A program made the position numbers and the translations under genes. Under the pieces are notes generated by a model. That model ran no database searches. It was not told where the DNA came from and saw only the letters and a list, made by a program, of their open reading frames with translations. A DNA stretch of 64,000 nucleotides, taken from assembly GCF_900107705.1 (NCBI RefSeq), contig NZ_FNRE01000002.1, positions 62,001 through 126,000 on the forward strand. Reading direction: 5' to 3'. Shown here piece by piece: positions 32,803 through 42,200 of this stretch; position 1 is the first letter of the stretch; each line of letters begins with the position of its first letter. The DNA comes from Prevotella sp. tc2-28 (lineage in GTDB: Bacteria; Bacteroidota; Bacteroidia; Bacteroidales; Bacteroidaceae).

Positions 32803-35049
32803 ATGGCAATTGAACAAAATATAAAAATAACAAGTTCAAAAATCTGGCAGGTGTGTTCCCATATTCGAGGTGTAATGCCGGATATGCAGATGCAACAGGT
32901 TGTTATTGCATTTACCTTCTTGCGTCGTATCGATTGCTTAATAGGAAAGTATGCAGAGAAGAGCCAAGAATTCTATCAGAAGAATTATGAAAGGTTAAGC
33001 GATGAGACATTGGACAAAAAGCTTAGAGATATATCAGGTGGTTATTCATTCTATAATTATTCTGGATATACCGTAAGTAACATCTTGCTTGCAAATAATT
33101 CTATAGAGGTCGTTCTAAATACATACCTTCAGGGGTTCAGTAAGAACGTACAAGAGATATTAGCTGGAATGGAGTTTCAACAGAATCTGGGCATTTTATA
33201 CCGCCAATCAAAATATATTGTTGAACTATTCCAACTCTTTTCAGAGATGGATTTGTCAAATGCGACAATAGATAATGAAGAATTTATTGAACTTGTATCG
33301 TCTGTTTTTTCTTTAGTAGGTGGACTCAGAATTTCACAATTCTATAGTTCCTTAGAGTTGTCAAACTTAATAGGTGAATGTCTATTTTCTAATAATGTAT
33401 GTAGTGAAAATAACAATATCGTTTCCATTTATGATCCTGTTTGTGGAACCGGGAGCATGCTTGCAGTAGCAGGAGAAAAGGCAAAAACCATAGTCACACA
33501 TCAGGATAACATATCCCTAAACGGACAAGAATTGGCTGTTTTCCCATGTGCAATAGCAAAGGGGTTGGTTCTTCTTTCGGGCAACGAGAATAGTCAGGTG
33601 TTGTATGGTAATACATTAACAGATGATTTCTTCCCTAATTCTCATTTCCAATACATAGTTGCCGATATGCCTTTGGGACAGCAATGGAGGCCTTTTAAAG
33701 AAAGAATTGAGAATGAAAGCTTTGATGTGAAGGGGCGTTTCCATATTGGCCTGCCAAATGTCACTGATAGCCAATTTCTATTTATTGAGCATATTCTCTC
33801 AAAAATGGATGTAAAGGGTAGCCGCGCTGCATTCATTACCAACTCATTTGTGTTATGGGGTGGAAATGCTGCAAGTGGAGAGTCTCGTATACGTAGGTGG
33901 ATGTTTGAAAATGATTTGGTTGAAACAATCATTGCTTTGCCAAGTGGAATGCTTGCTGCAACTAATATCCCTGTATATTTATGGATACTTTCTAACAAAA
34001 AGAATCAGGACCAGAAAGGAAGAGTCTGCCTTATTGATTTGACTATTCAAGAAGAAAAAGGTAGTCGCATATCTATTGGTGAAGGTTTTGTAAAAACTGC
34101 TGTTTCTTTGTATAAATCATGGAGTAACTCTCCAATGTCCAAGATTGTAAATAATGAACAATTTGGTTTTTACGAAGTAAATCTTCTGGAAGATGGAAAG
34201 AAGAAAGAAACAGTAACCATCTCACTTGACACAGATATTAATGAATTTGTGGCAAAGGAACGCCAACCCTATGCTAAGGGTGAAATAACAGTTGATTATA
34301 GTTCCGTAGAGAAAGGTTTCGCCATTCAATTTAATGAATTTTTCCAGACTGAAGAAATTGATATACCATCGCTGAAGGATGCTTCATCAGAGATGGCCCA
34401 AATGATTGACGCTATTTCTTCCATGAAAGGCATTATAGAAGAAAGTCTAAATCTCAAGGAAAATTATTCCGTTCCACAGAATTGGCGTGAATTTCCTTTG
34501 CGCGCAGTCGTAGAAGTGACTTGGGGAATTAATAGGCCACCTGTTCCCTCCGATAATGGATCAGGATTACCTGTTCTCTCAGTCCCCTATTTAAGGAATC
34601 CGTCTAATGAAGAACAACATTATAGCATAACGCCTCAAACTAAGTGTGCTACGCACCAAGATGTACTTGTCATTGTGAAAGGTGCAAACACTGGTGAAAT
34701 TTTCAAAGGAATTGAAGGAATTTTGCCACCTTCTCTCGCATCAATCAGGTGTGCCAATGAGGATATCGTAGTTCCACAATATTTGTATTATTTACTAAAA
34801 GGGTATGAGAAAGCATTGATGTCACAAGCCAAAGGTTCTACTATTAAATCTTTAGTATCAAAGACCATCTTAGATTTAAAATGTTGGATTCCGACAATTG
34901 ATGAGCAGCTAAGATTAGTTTCTTATCTGGATAAGGTCATTGGAAAAATAGATAATGTTGCGGAAGTTCTTGGCAATGCAGGCAATGTATTCTCAGAATA
35001 TCGGCAAACACTAATCGAAAATGTAGTTCATGGAAGAGCATTGATATAA
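32803..35049 (+). CDS. Type I methyltransferase-specificity (HsdM-HsdS) fusion with altered catalytic motif
   Basis: The 748-residue protein starts like HsdM ('SSKIWQVCSHIRGVMPDMQMQQVVIAFTFLRRIDCL'). It has SAM motif I as DPVCGTGSML (about 211-220). The catalytic motif IV, normally NPPF/Y, reads ADMPLG (287-292) in the right place ('QYIVADMPLGQQW'). The 'FITNSFVLWGG' and 'IRRWMFENDLVETIIALPSGML' segments complete the methylase fold. From about residue 560 ('NWREFPLRAVVEVTWGINRPPV') the tail is an HsdS-like half: one target-recognition domain and a conserved helix. It probably binds a DNA half-site and may be unable to methylate. It sits in its own repeat-bounded block. Confidence 0.8.
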   Translation: MAIEQNIKITSSKIWQVCSHIRGVMPDMQMQQVVIAFTFLRRIDCLIGKYAEKSQEFYQKNYERLSDETLDKKLRDISGGYSFYNYSGYTVSNILLANNSIEVVLNTYLQGFSKNVQEILAGMEFQQNLGILYRQSKYIVELFQLFSEMDLSNATIDNEEFIELVSSVFSLVGGLRISQFYSSLELSNLIGECLFSNNVCSENNNIVSIYDPVCGTGSMLAVAGEKAKTIVTHQDNISLNGQELAVFPCAIAKGLVLLSGNENSQVLYGNTLTDDFFPNSHFQYIVADMPLGQQWRPFKERIENESFDVKGRFHIGLPNVTDSQFLFIEHILSKMDVKGSRAAFITNSFVLWGGNAASGESRIRRWMFENDLVETIIALPSGMLAATNIPVYLWILSNKKNQDQKGRVCLIDLTIQEEKGSRISIGEGFVKTAVSLYKSWSNSPMSKIVNNEQFGFYEVNLLEDGKKKETVTISLDTDINEFVAKERQPYAKGEITVDYSSVEKGFAIQFNEFFQTEEIDIPSLKDASSEMAQMIDAISSMKGIIEESLNLKENYSVPQNWREFPLRAVVEVTWGINRPPVPSDNGSGLPVLSVPYLRNPSNEEQHYSITPQTKCATHQDVLVIVKGANTGEIFKGIEGILPPSLASIRCANEDIVVPQYLYYLLKGYEKALMSQAKGSTIKSLVSKTILDLKCWIPTIDEQLRLVSYLDKVIGKIDNVAEVLGNAGNVFSEYRQTLIENVVHGRALI

Positions 35050-35067
35050 TGAATCTTTCTGAACGAT

Positions 35068-35113
35068 GCAGAAAACTTGCATAGTTAGTCATTACCTTTG
35101 CACCCAGAAACAG
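35068..35113 (+). repeat. Junction repeat R3 with promoter
   Basis: GCAGAAAACTTGCA is followed by the -7 box TACCTTTG at 35093-35100. It also reads as N-D-A-E-N-L-H-S-stop, echoing the end of the WYL protein, so it may be a scar of that gene's 3' end. Confidence 0.7.
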
Positions 35114-35128
35114 AAAAACATTCTAAAT

Positions 35129-35383
35129 ATGGTTACAGCTGAGTATTATAAAGAGCTTCAAGAAAGCATGGCAAAGAGAAGTGTTGAGTCTCTTATTGAT
35201 GAGTTCAACCAGCAGGTTGGCAGTCGTGCATGGACTTCTATTCGTGGACTTCATGACAGTGTCCTCATAGACACTCTCATCGCAAAGGGTGTCGATGTGT
35301 CTGCCGTCTATGATGGTGTGACCATCTCCTTCAGCAAGAAGGTAAAACTGAATGATGCAAAAAACAAGGTTATTTTTGCGTAA
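35129..35383 (+). CDS. Small protein upstream of hsdM
   Basis: The 84-residue product starts at the ATG at 35129, 29 bases after a -7 box; the longer upstream frame is the repeat. It is a mixed helix-strand protein ('EYYKELQESMAKRSVESLIDEFNQQVGSRAWTSIRGLHDSVLIDTLIAKGVDVSAVYDG') with no known motif. Its compact size and location next to hsdM suggest an accessory or regulatory role, which is unproven. Confidence 0.6.
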   Translation: MVTAEYYKELQESMAKRSVESLIDEFNQQVGSRAWTSIRGLHDSVLIDTLIAKGVDVSAVYDGVTISFSKKVKLNDAKNKVIFA

Positions 35384-35398
35384 TCGAAAATAATTTTA

Positions 35399-35406
35399 TA
35401 CTTTTG
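35399..35406 (+). promoter_or_regulatory. -7 promoter box of hsdM
   Basis: TACTTTTG lies 23 bases before the hsdM ATG. Confidence 0.5.
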
Positions 35407-35429
35407 CATTACTAACTTAAAATGAAGAT

Positions 35430-36947
35430 ATGATTACAGGCGAGATAAAGAATAAGATTGACCAGATATGGGATACCTTCTTTGTGGCAGGTATTACGAA
35501 CCCTATAACAGTATTGGAGCAGATGACCTATATCTTCTTCATGAAGTTGCTCGATGATAAGCAGCTGCAGGAGGAAGAGAATGCTCGTGATTGGGGTGCT
35601 GAGATTCAGAATCCTACATTCCTTGATGGGCAGCTATGGGTGAATCCAGAGGCTGTTTCTGATGAGGAGAAGAAGGGCGTTCCATACGAAAATCTTCGTT
35701 GGCATGTATTCAAGAATCTTGGCTCAGACAACATGTTCAAGCTCGTTCGCCAAAGCGTGTTTGAGTTTATCAAGCATATCGGAACTGGCGAGGAAAGTGC
35801 TTATAGCCGCTATATGAAGTCTGCCATATTCCTGATTCCCAATGCTCGCACGCTGTCCAAGGTTGTTGATGGTGTCGATGCCCTCGACATGAACAATCGC
35901 GATGCTATGGGTGATGTCTATGAATACATCCTTGGCAAGATGGCGGCATCAGGTACCAATGGTCAGTTCCGTACTCCTCGCCACATCATCCGCATGATTG
36001 TCGAAATGATGAATCCAACTCCAAAGGATTATATCTGCGACCCAGCAATGGGTAGTGCCGGTTTCCTTGTAGAGGCAGTGAAGTATATCAAGGAGAACTA
36101 TGGTGAATCCCTCTATGCCAGTGAGGATATTGCCCACATCAAGACCAGCATGATCAATGGCTATGATACTGACCAGACGATGTTGCGCATAGGCGCTATG
36201 AACCTGTTGCTTCATGATATCAGCAGTCCCAACCTCGCTTGGCGTGACTCCCTGTCAGAACAGAATGACGACCAGTCGTGCTATACGCTTGTTATGGCTA
36301 ATCCACCTTTTGCAGGCAGCCTTGATAAGGGTAATGTAAACAAGAAGATCCTTGCATACGCCAATACCAGCAAGACGGAGCTGCTGTTCCTTGCTCAGTT
36401 TGTCCGCTCTTTGGAGGTAGGAGGCCGTTGTGCCAGTATCGTTCCAGATGGAGTGCTGTTTGGCACCAGCAAGGCCCATATTGCCATTCGTAAGGAGATA
36501 GTAGATCATCAACAGCTGAAGGCTGTTATCTCTATGCCAAGTGGCGTATTCAAGCCTTATGCTGGAGTAAGTACTGCCGTTCTTGTCTTCACAAAGACGA
36601 ATAGTGGTGGCACTGACAAGGTGTGGTTCTATGACATGAAAGCCGATGGCTTCAGTCTTGACGATAAGCGAAGTCCTATCAGTGAGAATGATATTCCAGA
36701 TGTAATTGCTCGCTTCCATAACCAGAAGGCAGAGGAGTCACGTTCTCGTAAGGAGCAGAGTTTCTTTGTTCCTGTGGAAGAGATTCGCGAGAACAACTAC
36801 GACCTTTCTATCAACAAGTACAAGGAGATAGAGAGGGAGAAGGTAGAGTACGAACCCGTTGCAGACATCCTTACTCGTCTTGAAAAGACAGAAGGAGAAT
36901 ATCTGAAGGGTTATAGTGAACTGTATAAGATGTTGGAAGGGAAATGA
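35430..36947 (+). CDS. hsdM: Type I restriction-modification DNA methyltransferase subunit
   Basis: The 505-residue protein is a canonical HsdM. The N-terminal helical domain reads 'IKNKIDQIWDTFFVAGITNPITVLEQMTYIFFMKLLDD'. The SAM site has 'GQFRTPRHIIRMIVEMMNP' and motif I 'DPAMGSAGFL' near 204, and motif IV is intact as NPPF at about 291-294. It methylates adenine in the sequence set by HsdS. It forms one transcript with the broken gene, hsdS, fic and hsdR, with ATGA-type junctions. Confidence 0.96.
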   Translation: MITGEIKNKIDQIWDTFFVAGITNPITVLEQMTYIFFMKLLDDKQLQEEENARDWGAEIQNPTFLDGQLWVNPEAVSDEEKKGVPYENLRWHVFKNLGSDNMFKLVRQSVFEFIKHIGTGEESAYSRYMKSAIFLIPNARTLSKVVDGVDALDMNNRDAMGDVYEYILGKMAASGTNGQFRTPRHIIRMIVEMMNPTPKDYICDPAMGSAGFLVEAVKYIKENYGESLYASEDIAHIKTSMINGYDTDQTMLRIGAMNLLLHDISSPNLAWRDSLSEQNDDQSCYTLVMANPPFAGSLDKGNVNKKILAYANTSKTELLFLAQFVRSLEVGGRCASIVPDGVLFGTSKAHIAIRKEIVDHQQLKAVISMPSGVFKPYAGVSTAVLVFTKTNSGGTDKVWFYDMKADGFSLDDKRSPISENDIPDVIARFHNQKAEESRSRKEQSFFVPVEEIRENNYDLSINKYKEIEREKVEYEPVADILTRLEKTEGEYLKGYSELYKMLEGK

Positions 36948-37196
36948 TTATGGCACAGAAGAACGAAATACAAGTATACGAGAATGCTGTAATTGTGGCA
37001 ACACCATTGCCACAATTGGAGAATTGGGAAGAACCTTCTGATAATAAAGATAATTCCAATTGGGGCAACGCTGTTGCTCTAATTGGAGAATTTATGCTAC
37101 GCAATATCAGCTTTATTTGCCAGACAAGGATTTGCTACAGGCAAAAGTAAGAGAGTGGATTGCAGAGTTTAAAGAAGCCAACGGAGAAACCGAATG
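36944..37196 (+). pseudogene. Broken gene between hsdM and hsdS
   Basis: An ATG at 36944/36950 overlaps the hsdM stop and starts 'MAQKNEIQVYEN', but the frame ends at 37150 after 68 codons. In another frame the DNA continues 'QLYLPDKDLLQAKVREWIAEFKEANGETE' and ends by ATGA overlap with hsdS at 37194-37197. Overlaps at both ends show a former single gene. A frameshift and probably an internal deletion broke it. The start resembles RhuM-like proteins and the tail resembles nuclease-type ends, but neither match is firm. Confidence 0.6.
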
Positions 37197-38303
37197 AGAG
37201 AGAATTGGACATATAAAAAATTAGGAGAGGTTTGTGAAATAGAATATGGCACTCGAGTTGTTCAGGCGCGAGATGGTGGTTCTATATATCCTGTATATGG
37301 TGGTGGAGGAGCAACTTTTATGATGGATACTTACAATCGAGAAAATAGAGTAGTAGTGTCACGTTTTGCGATGTCCAAAAAATGTACAAGAAAAGTTATA
37401 GGCAAATTCTTTCTGAATGATAGTGGTTTGACAATAAAATCCAAAGAACCTCTTTTGCTACAAAACTATTTAGATACATTTATTTTATCTTCAAATGATA
37501 AAATATACCACTTAGGTCGTGGCCTCGCTCAGAAAAATCTAAAAGTTCCTGATTTGTTACAGATAGATATTGCTATTCCTAATGCTGAAGTTCAGCTATC
37601 TATTGTTGCGGAGTTGGATAAGATTAATGAGCTGATAAGTCTGAAGAAGGCTCAGTTGAGTGACCTCGACAATCTTGCTCAAAGCATATTCTATGAGATG
37701 TTTGGTGACCCCATCGAAAACAAAAAAGGATGGGAAGTGAGGAAGTTAGGGGAAGTATGTGATGTTCGTGATGGAACTCATGACTCACCTCAATATTTAT
37801 CGGAAAGTGAATATTTCCTTATAACGTCCAAAAATATACAAGGCGACATTATAGATTATGCCAATGTAAATTACATTAGTAAGGAAGATTATGATTCCAT
37901 AAATAAGCGCTCTTATGTTGATGAGGGTGATATTATTATGGGAATGATTGGGACAATTGGAAAGCCTATCATTGTTCACAAGAATAATTTGAAATTCTGT
38001 GTAAAAAATGTAGCCTTAATTAAATTTCCTGAATCATGTTTAGTAAAGAATGTTTATGTAAAAGCACTATTAGATAATGATTCATATAAACAGTATCTTC
38101 TTTCTTTAAATAAAGGTGGAACTCAAAAGTTTGTTGCTTTGGGCACATTAAGAACTCTAAAATGTCCTCTTCCCCCTCTCTCCCTCCAGCAAGAATTTGC
38201 AAAGAGGATAGAGTTGATAGAGCAGCAGAAAGCGCAGATTAGTTCTACTATAAAAGACCTTGAGACTTTGTTGGCATCACGAATGCAGTATTGGTTTGAC
38301 TAA
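37194..38303 (+). CDS. hsdS: Type I restriction specificity subunit
   Basis: The 369-residue protein has the two-fold HsdS layout: two target-recognition domains, each introduced by 'W-x-x-(K/R)KLGEVC(E/D)' (about 5 and 182), and two conserved helices ('ELDKINELISLKKAQLSDLDNLAQSIFYEMFGDP' near 145 and 'RIELIEQQKAQISSTIKDLETLLASRMQYWFD' at the end). It sets the bipartite recognition sequence. The two TRDs differ, so an asymmetric target is expected. No invertase or silent hsdS partner is nearby. Confidence 0.93.
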   Translation: MRENWTYKKLGEVCEIEYGTRVVQARDGGSIYPVYGGGGATFMMDTYNRENRVVVSRFAMSKKCTRKVIGKFFLNDSGLTIKSKEPLLLQNYLDTFILSSNDKIYHLGRGLAQKNLKVPDLLQIDIAIPNAEVQLSIVAELDKINELISLKKAQLSDLDNLAQSIFYEMFGDPIENKKGWEVRKLGEVCDVRDGTHDSPQYLSESEYFLITSKNIQGDIIDYANVNYISKEDYDSINKRSYVDEGDIIMGMIGTIGKPIIVHKNNLKFCVKNVALIKFPESCLVKNVYVKALLDNDSYKQYLLSLNKGGTQKFVALGTLRTLKCPLPPLSLQQEFAKRIELIEQQKAQISSTIKDLETLLASRMQYWFD

Positions 38304-38315
38304 AACGTAATCGAT

Positions 38316-39287
38316 ATGAAACAATATATTTCCTCCAAATTGCTGCATACTGCAGAACAATTGCGAGACAGGGTGATAGCTATGCGACCTTTGCCTGAAG
38401 AGACGTTAAAGTCGCTCAGAGACTATTATCGTATAGGTCTTACCTACACCAGCAACGCCATTGAGGGCAATAGCCTGACAGAGTCAGAAACTAAGGTAGT
38501 GATAGAAGACGGCTTGACGATTGAGGGAAAGCCACTGCGTGATGTATATGAAGCTGTCGGGCATGCTCATGCCTATGACTATATTCATACGCTTGCCGCC
38601 ACCAAACCATTGGAGGAAACGGATATTCTTGAATTGCATAGATTGTTCTATGAGAAAATAGACAATGAGAAAGCAGGGCATTATCGAACTGTTCCTGTCT
38701 TCATCAGCGGCAGTCAGTATGCAGTCTCTCCCCCTGCAAGGATAGAGAGCGACATGAAGAAGTTCGTGAAGTGGTTCAACGACAATGAGCATCGGCTGCC
38801 CACTCCGGAGTTTGCTGCTCTTGCCCATCAGAAATTTGTATTTATTCATCCTTTCATTGATGGCAACGGGCGAGTAGCACGACTCATCCTTAATCTCGCC
38901 CTTATCAGAGGAGAATACACCATTGCACTCATTCCTGCCCTTTTGCGGCATGAATATGTGATGGCACTTGAAGCATCGCATAAGACTCCCAATGTTTTTG
39001 TAGATTTCATTGCTGAACGAATAATTGCCACACAGATGGACTTACTGCGCCTTCTGACTGATGGCGGTGTAAATGGCGGTGTAAATGATACTGTAAATGG
39101 CGGTGTAAATTTAGACGAGCTACTATTTGATGCCATCAAGAACAATCCTGGGTTAAACGCTCCAACCATAGCAGAAATGCTGCAGAAGAGCCTCAGGACA
39201 ATCCAAAGACATCTGAAGTCGTTATCCGACACAAAAAGGATAGCGTTTCGTGGCGCCCCAAAGAATGGTGGTTACTATATTATTTAA
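38316..39287 (+). CDS. Fic family protein within the type I RM operon
   Basis: The 323-residue protein has the Fic core HPFIDGNGRVAR at 178-189, so all catalytic residues for AMP transfer are present. The N-terminal inhibitory helix carries TSNAIEGN (45-52), matching the (S/T)xxxE(G/N) inhibitory motif of class II Fic proteins. A G-G-V-N repeat linker (about 250-265) leads to a C-terminal winged helix ('PTIAEMLQKSLRTIQRHLKSLSDTKRIAF'). Fic genes between hsdS and hsdR are common in Bacteroidetes; targets are unknown. Confidence 0.9.
   Translation: MKQYISSKLLHTAEQLRDRVIAMRPLPEETLKSLRDYYRIGLTYTSNAIEGNSLTESETKVVIEDGLTIEGKPLRDVYEAVGHAHAYDYIHTLAATKPLEETDILELHRLFYEKIDNEKAGHYRTVPVFISGSQYAVSPPARIESDMKKFVKWFNDNEHRLPTPEFAALAHQKFVFIHPFIDGNGRVARLILNLALIRGEYTIALIPALLRHEYVMALEASHKTPNVFVDFIAERIIATQMDLLRLLTDGGVNGGVNDTVNGGVNLDELLFDAIKNNPGLNAPTIAEMLQKSLRTIQRHLKSLSDTKRIAFRGAPKNGGYYII
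39063..39110 (+). repeat. 12-bp tandem repeat in fic
   Basis: Four 12-base units (GGCGGTGTAAAT, third unit diverged to GATACTGTAAAT) encode the G-G-V-N linker between the Fic core and the winged helix. Length change would stay in frame. Confidence 0.85.
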
Positions 39288-39299
39288 TATCACAGTACT

Positions 39300-42200
39300 A
39301 TGAAGAATTTTGACTTTATCCAGCTCTTAGCTCAGCATATTCCGAGCTTCAGCAAATTGCATGCTTATTGCGATAAGGCAGAAATATTTCAGAATTCTTT
39401 TCCTGAAGAGTCCGCCTCTAATGCCCGCAAGGCATTGGAATGGCTGGTGAAGAACCACCTCGCTATGACATCAGCGAATGTGGAGAAAAAGGAGTCACTG
39501 AACGATATGCTGAAACGCCCAGAGATGAATGCTTTCATCAATTACGACTGGGAGTTTGAGAAGAATATCTATACCGTCAAGAAGTTTGGCAACCATGCCT
39601 CACATATCAGTGGGCAGGAGATCAAGAAGAACGATGCCTTTATCTGTCTGAGGGCTCTTTTCTATGTGGTAGAAGGTTTCCTGTATCGGTGGAAGGCCAT
39701 CAAGAGCATGATGGCATTTGATGCGACGCTCATACCACAAGCCTTCCCAGGAATGCAGCCTATCACAACGGATGAACCACAGGTGGCTCCTGACGTCGTG
39801 GATAGCGTGCCGAAGGAGGTTGTTGACCATCCAACCAAGCCTGTAGAGACACCCAAGGAATCGCTCGCCAGCGAGGCTGTCACAAGAAGATGTCTCATCG
39901 ACTATATGCTGAATGAAGCAAAGTGGGATATCCTGACTGTAAAGGGTGATATACAAGGCGGAAAGGCTTGTATTGAGGTAGAGGTGGAAGGAATGCCAAC
40001 CCCAAGCGGTAAGGGCTATTGCGACTATGTATTGTTTAGCAAGGGTGGAAAGCCTTTGGCAGTAATAGAGGCAAAGAGCACCATACAGAATGCAGGAAAG
40101 GGGCGTGAACAGGCAATACTGTATGCAGATTGTCTGGAAAAGAAATATGGTGTTCGCCCAGTCATATACTATACTAATGGTTATGTGACCAAGGTGATTG
40201 ACGGTTTGGGGTATCCTGACCGTGACGTGATATCATTTCATAGTCATGATGACTTGGAGTATATGATGCAGAAACGTGGCAGGGCTGACATTAAAGACCT
40301 GACCATTGATGAGACTATTACGGACAGAGCGTATCAGAAGACAGCCATCAAGAGCCTTGTGGAATGGCTCAACAAGAAGCATCGCAGAGGATTGCTGGTA
40401 TTGGCAACAGGTACAGGTAAGACGCGTGTGAGTATTTCGCTCTGTAAGCTGCTTTCCAACAACAACTGGATAAAGAAAGTACTGTTCCTTGCTGACAGAA
40501 CAGAACTGGTGAAACAGGCCAGGGGGAACTTTGAAAAGTTGCTGCCCAGTGAGTCGATGACATCACTGTCAGATGATGATGAGCCAGACTTGGATGCACG
40601 TTTTGTGTTCTCTACATACCAGACAATGGTGAACTACATCAACGAGTATGATGTGAAGTTCAGTGTGGGGCATTTTGACCTGATTATCATCGATGAGGCC
40701 CACAGGTCCGTATTCGGCAAGTATGGCGCCATCTTCCAATACTTCGATTCGCTGTTGATAGGTCTGACGGCAACGCCTCGTGACGAGATAGACAAGAACA
40801 CCTTCAGACTCTTGGAACTGGAGAACGAGCCAAACTTTGAATATACCTTTGATGAGGCTGTAAACGATGGCTACCTTGTGTCTTACAAGGCAAAGCGCCA
40901 TAACTCGAAAATGATAAACAATGGTATCAAGTATGACGAGCTGACGCCTGAACAAAAGGAGGAGTTGGAAAAGGTCTGGGATTACGAGAAGATGCTTAAG
41001 GGTATAGACCCTACAAAGGAATACCATCGTGACATTGAAGGAAACGAGATTTTCCGCTATCTCATCAATGATGATACGATAGACAATGTATTGTCAGAAC
41101 TGATGGAAAAGGGCTTGAAGATTAAGAGTGGTGAAGATATAGGAAAGACGATTATCTTTGCCTATAATCACAAGCACGCAGAGCGAATAGTAGAGCGTTT
41201 CCATGCGCTATATTCAAATCGTGGTGCTGACTATTGTCAGTTGATAGACAATCAGGTGAAGTATCATGACAAGCTGATAGCCAAATTCAAGGTTGCTGAT
41301 AGCTTGCCACAAATAGCTGTCAGTGTGGATATGCTTGATACTGGTATTGATGTGCCAGAGATACTGAATCTTGTCTTCTTTAAGATTGTGAAGTCGAAGA
41401 TCAAGTTCGAGCAGATGATAGGTCGAGGCACTCGCCTTTGTCCTAACATCTTCGGAGAGGGAAAGGACAAGGAACTTTTCTATATCTTTGACTGGTGTGG
41501 CAACTTTGATTATTTCTCCAAGAAGCCTGATGGCATAGATGCTTCAAACAGCAAGTCGCTGACAGAAAGACTCTTCTCTCTGCGTCTCGACATAGCCAAG
41601 GAACTGCAAAGTGCAGAACATCAAGAGAAGGCATTTGACAAGAAGATGCATGATGACCTGAAGACATTACTGCACAGGCAGGTTAACGGCATAGTAAAGG
41701 AACGTAAGGATGCCCGTCCGTATTGGAACACCATAGAGCCATTCAGAGATAAGGAAAAATGGACCTATATCTCTGATGTAGATGTGTTGCGCTTGAAGGA
41801 AATAGGAAAGCTGATACCACAAGATGATGATGATGAATCGGCAAAGAAATTTGATGTCGTAATGTTGCATCTTCAGCTGGCTCATATTGACTCTACAGTT
41901 CGTGTGGGGCAGTTCAGACAGGTGGTTGTAAACGTTGCTGCCCATCTGGAGAAGAAGGGCTCTATACCTGCTGTAATGAAGCGAATAGACACTATACGAT
42001 TGGTTCAGCAGCCACAATTCTGGGATAATGAATCACTTGACAGCCTTGAACATGTAAGGATAGAATTGAGAGACCTGATCAAGTTGCTTGAAGGCACAAG
42101 AAAGACAGAGAAATTTATTATCGACATCGAAGACCCTTACGAGGTTGAGGAAGGTGGAGTGGATGTGGTTATTCGTAAATCTTACAAGCAAAGAGTGATT

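Noticed and set aside
37194..38303. Phase-variable hsdS inversion system
   Set aside because: The two TRD lead-ins are similar, but there is no invertase, no inverted repeats and no second hsdS cassette next to it; the fusion gene's S-part is a different sequence.
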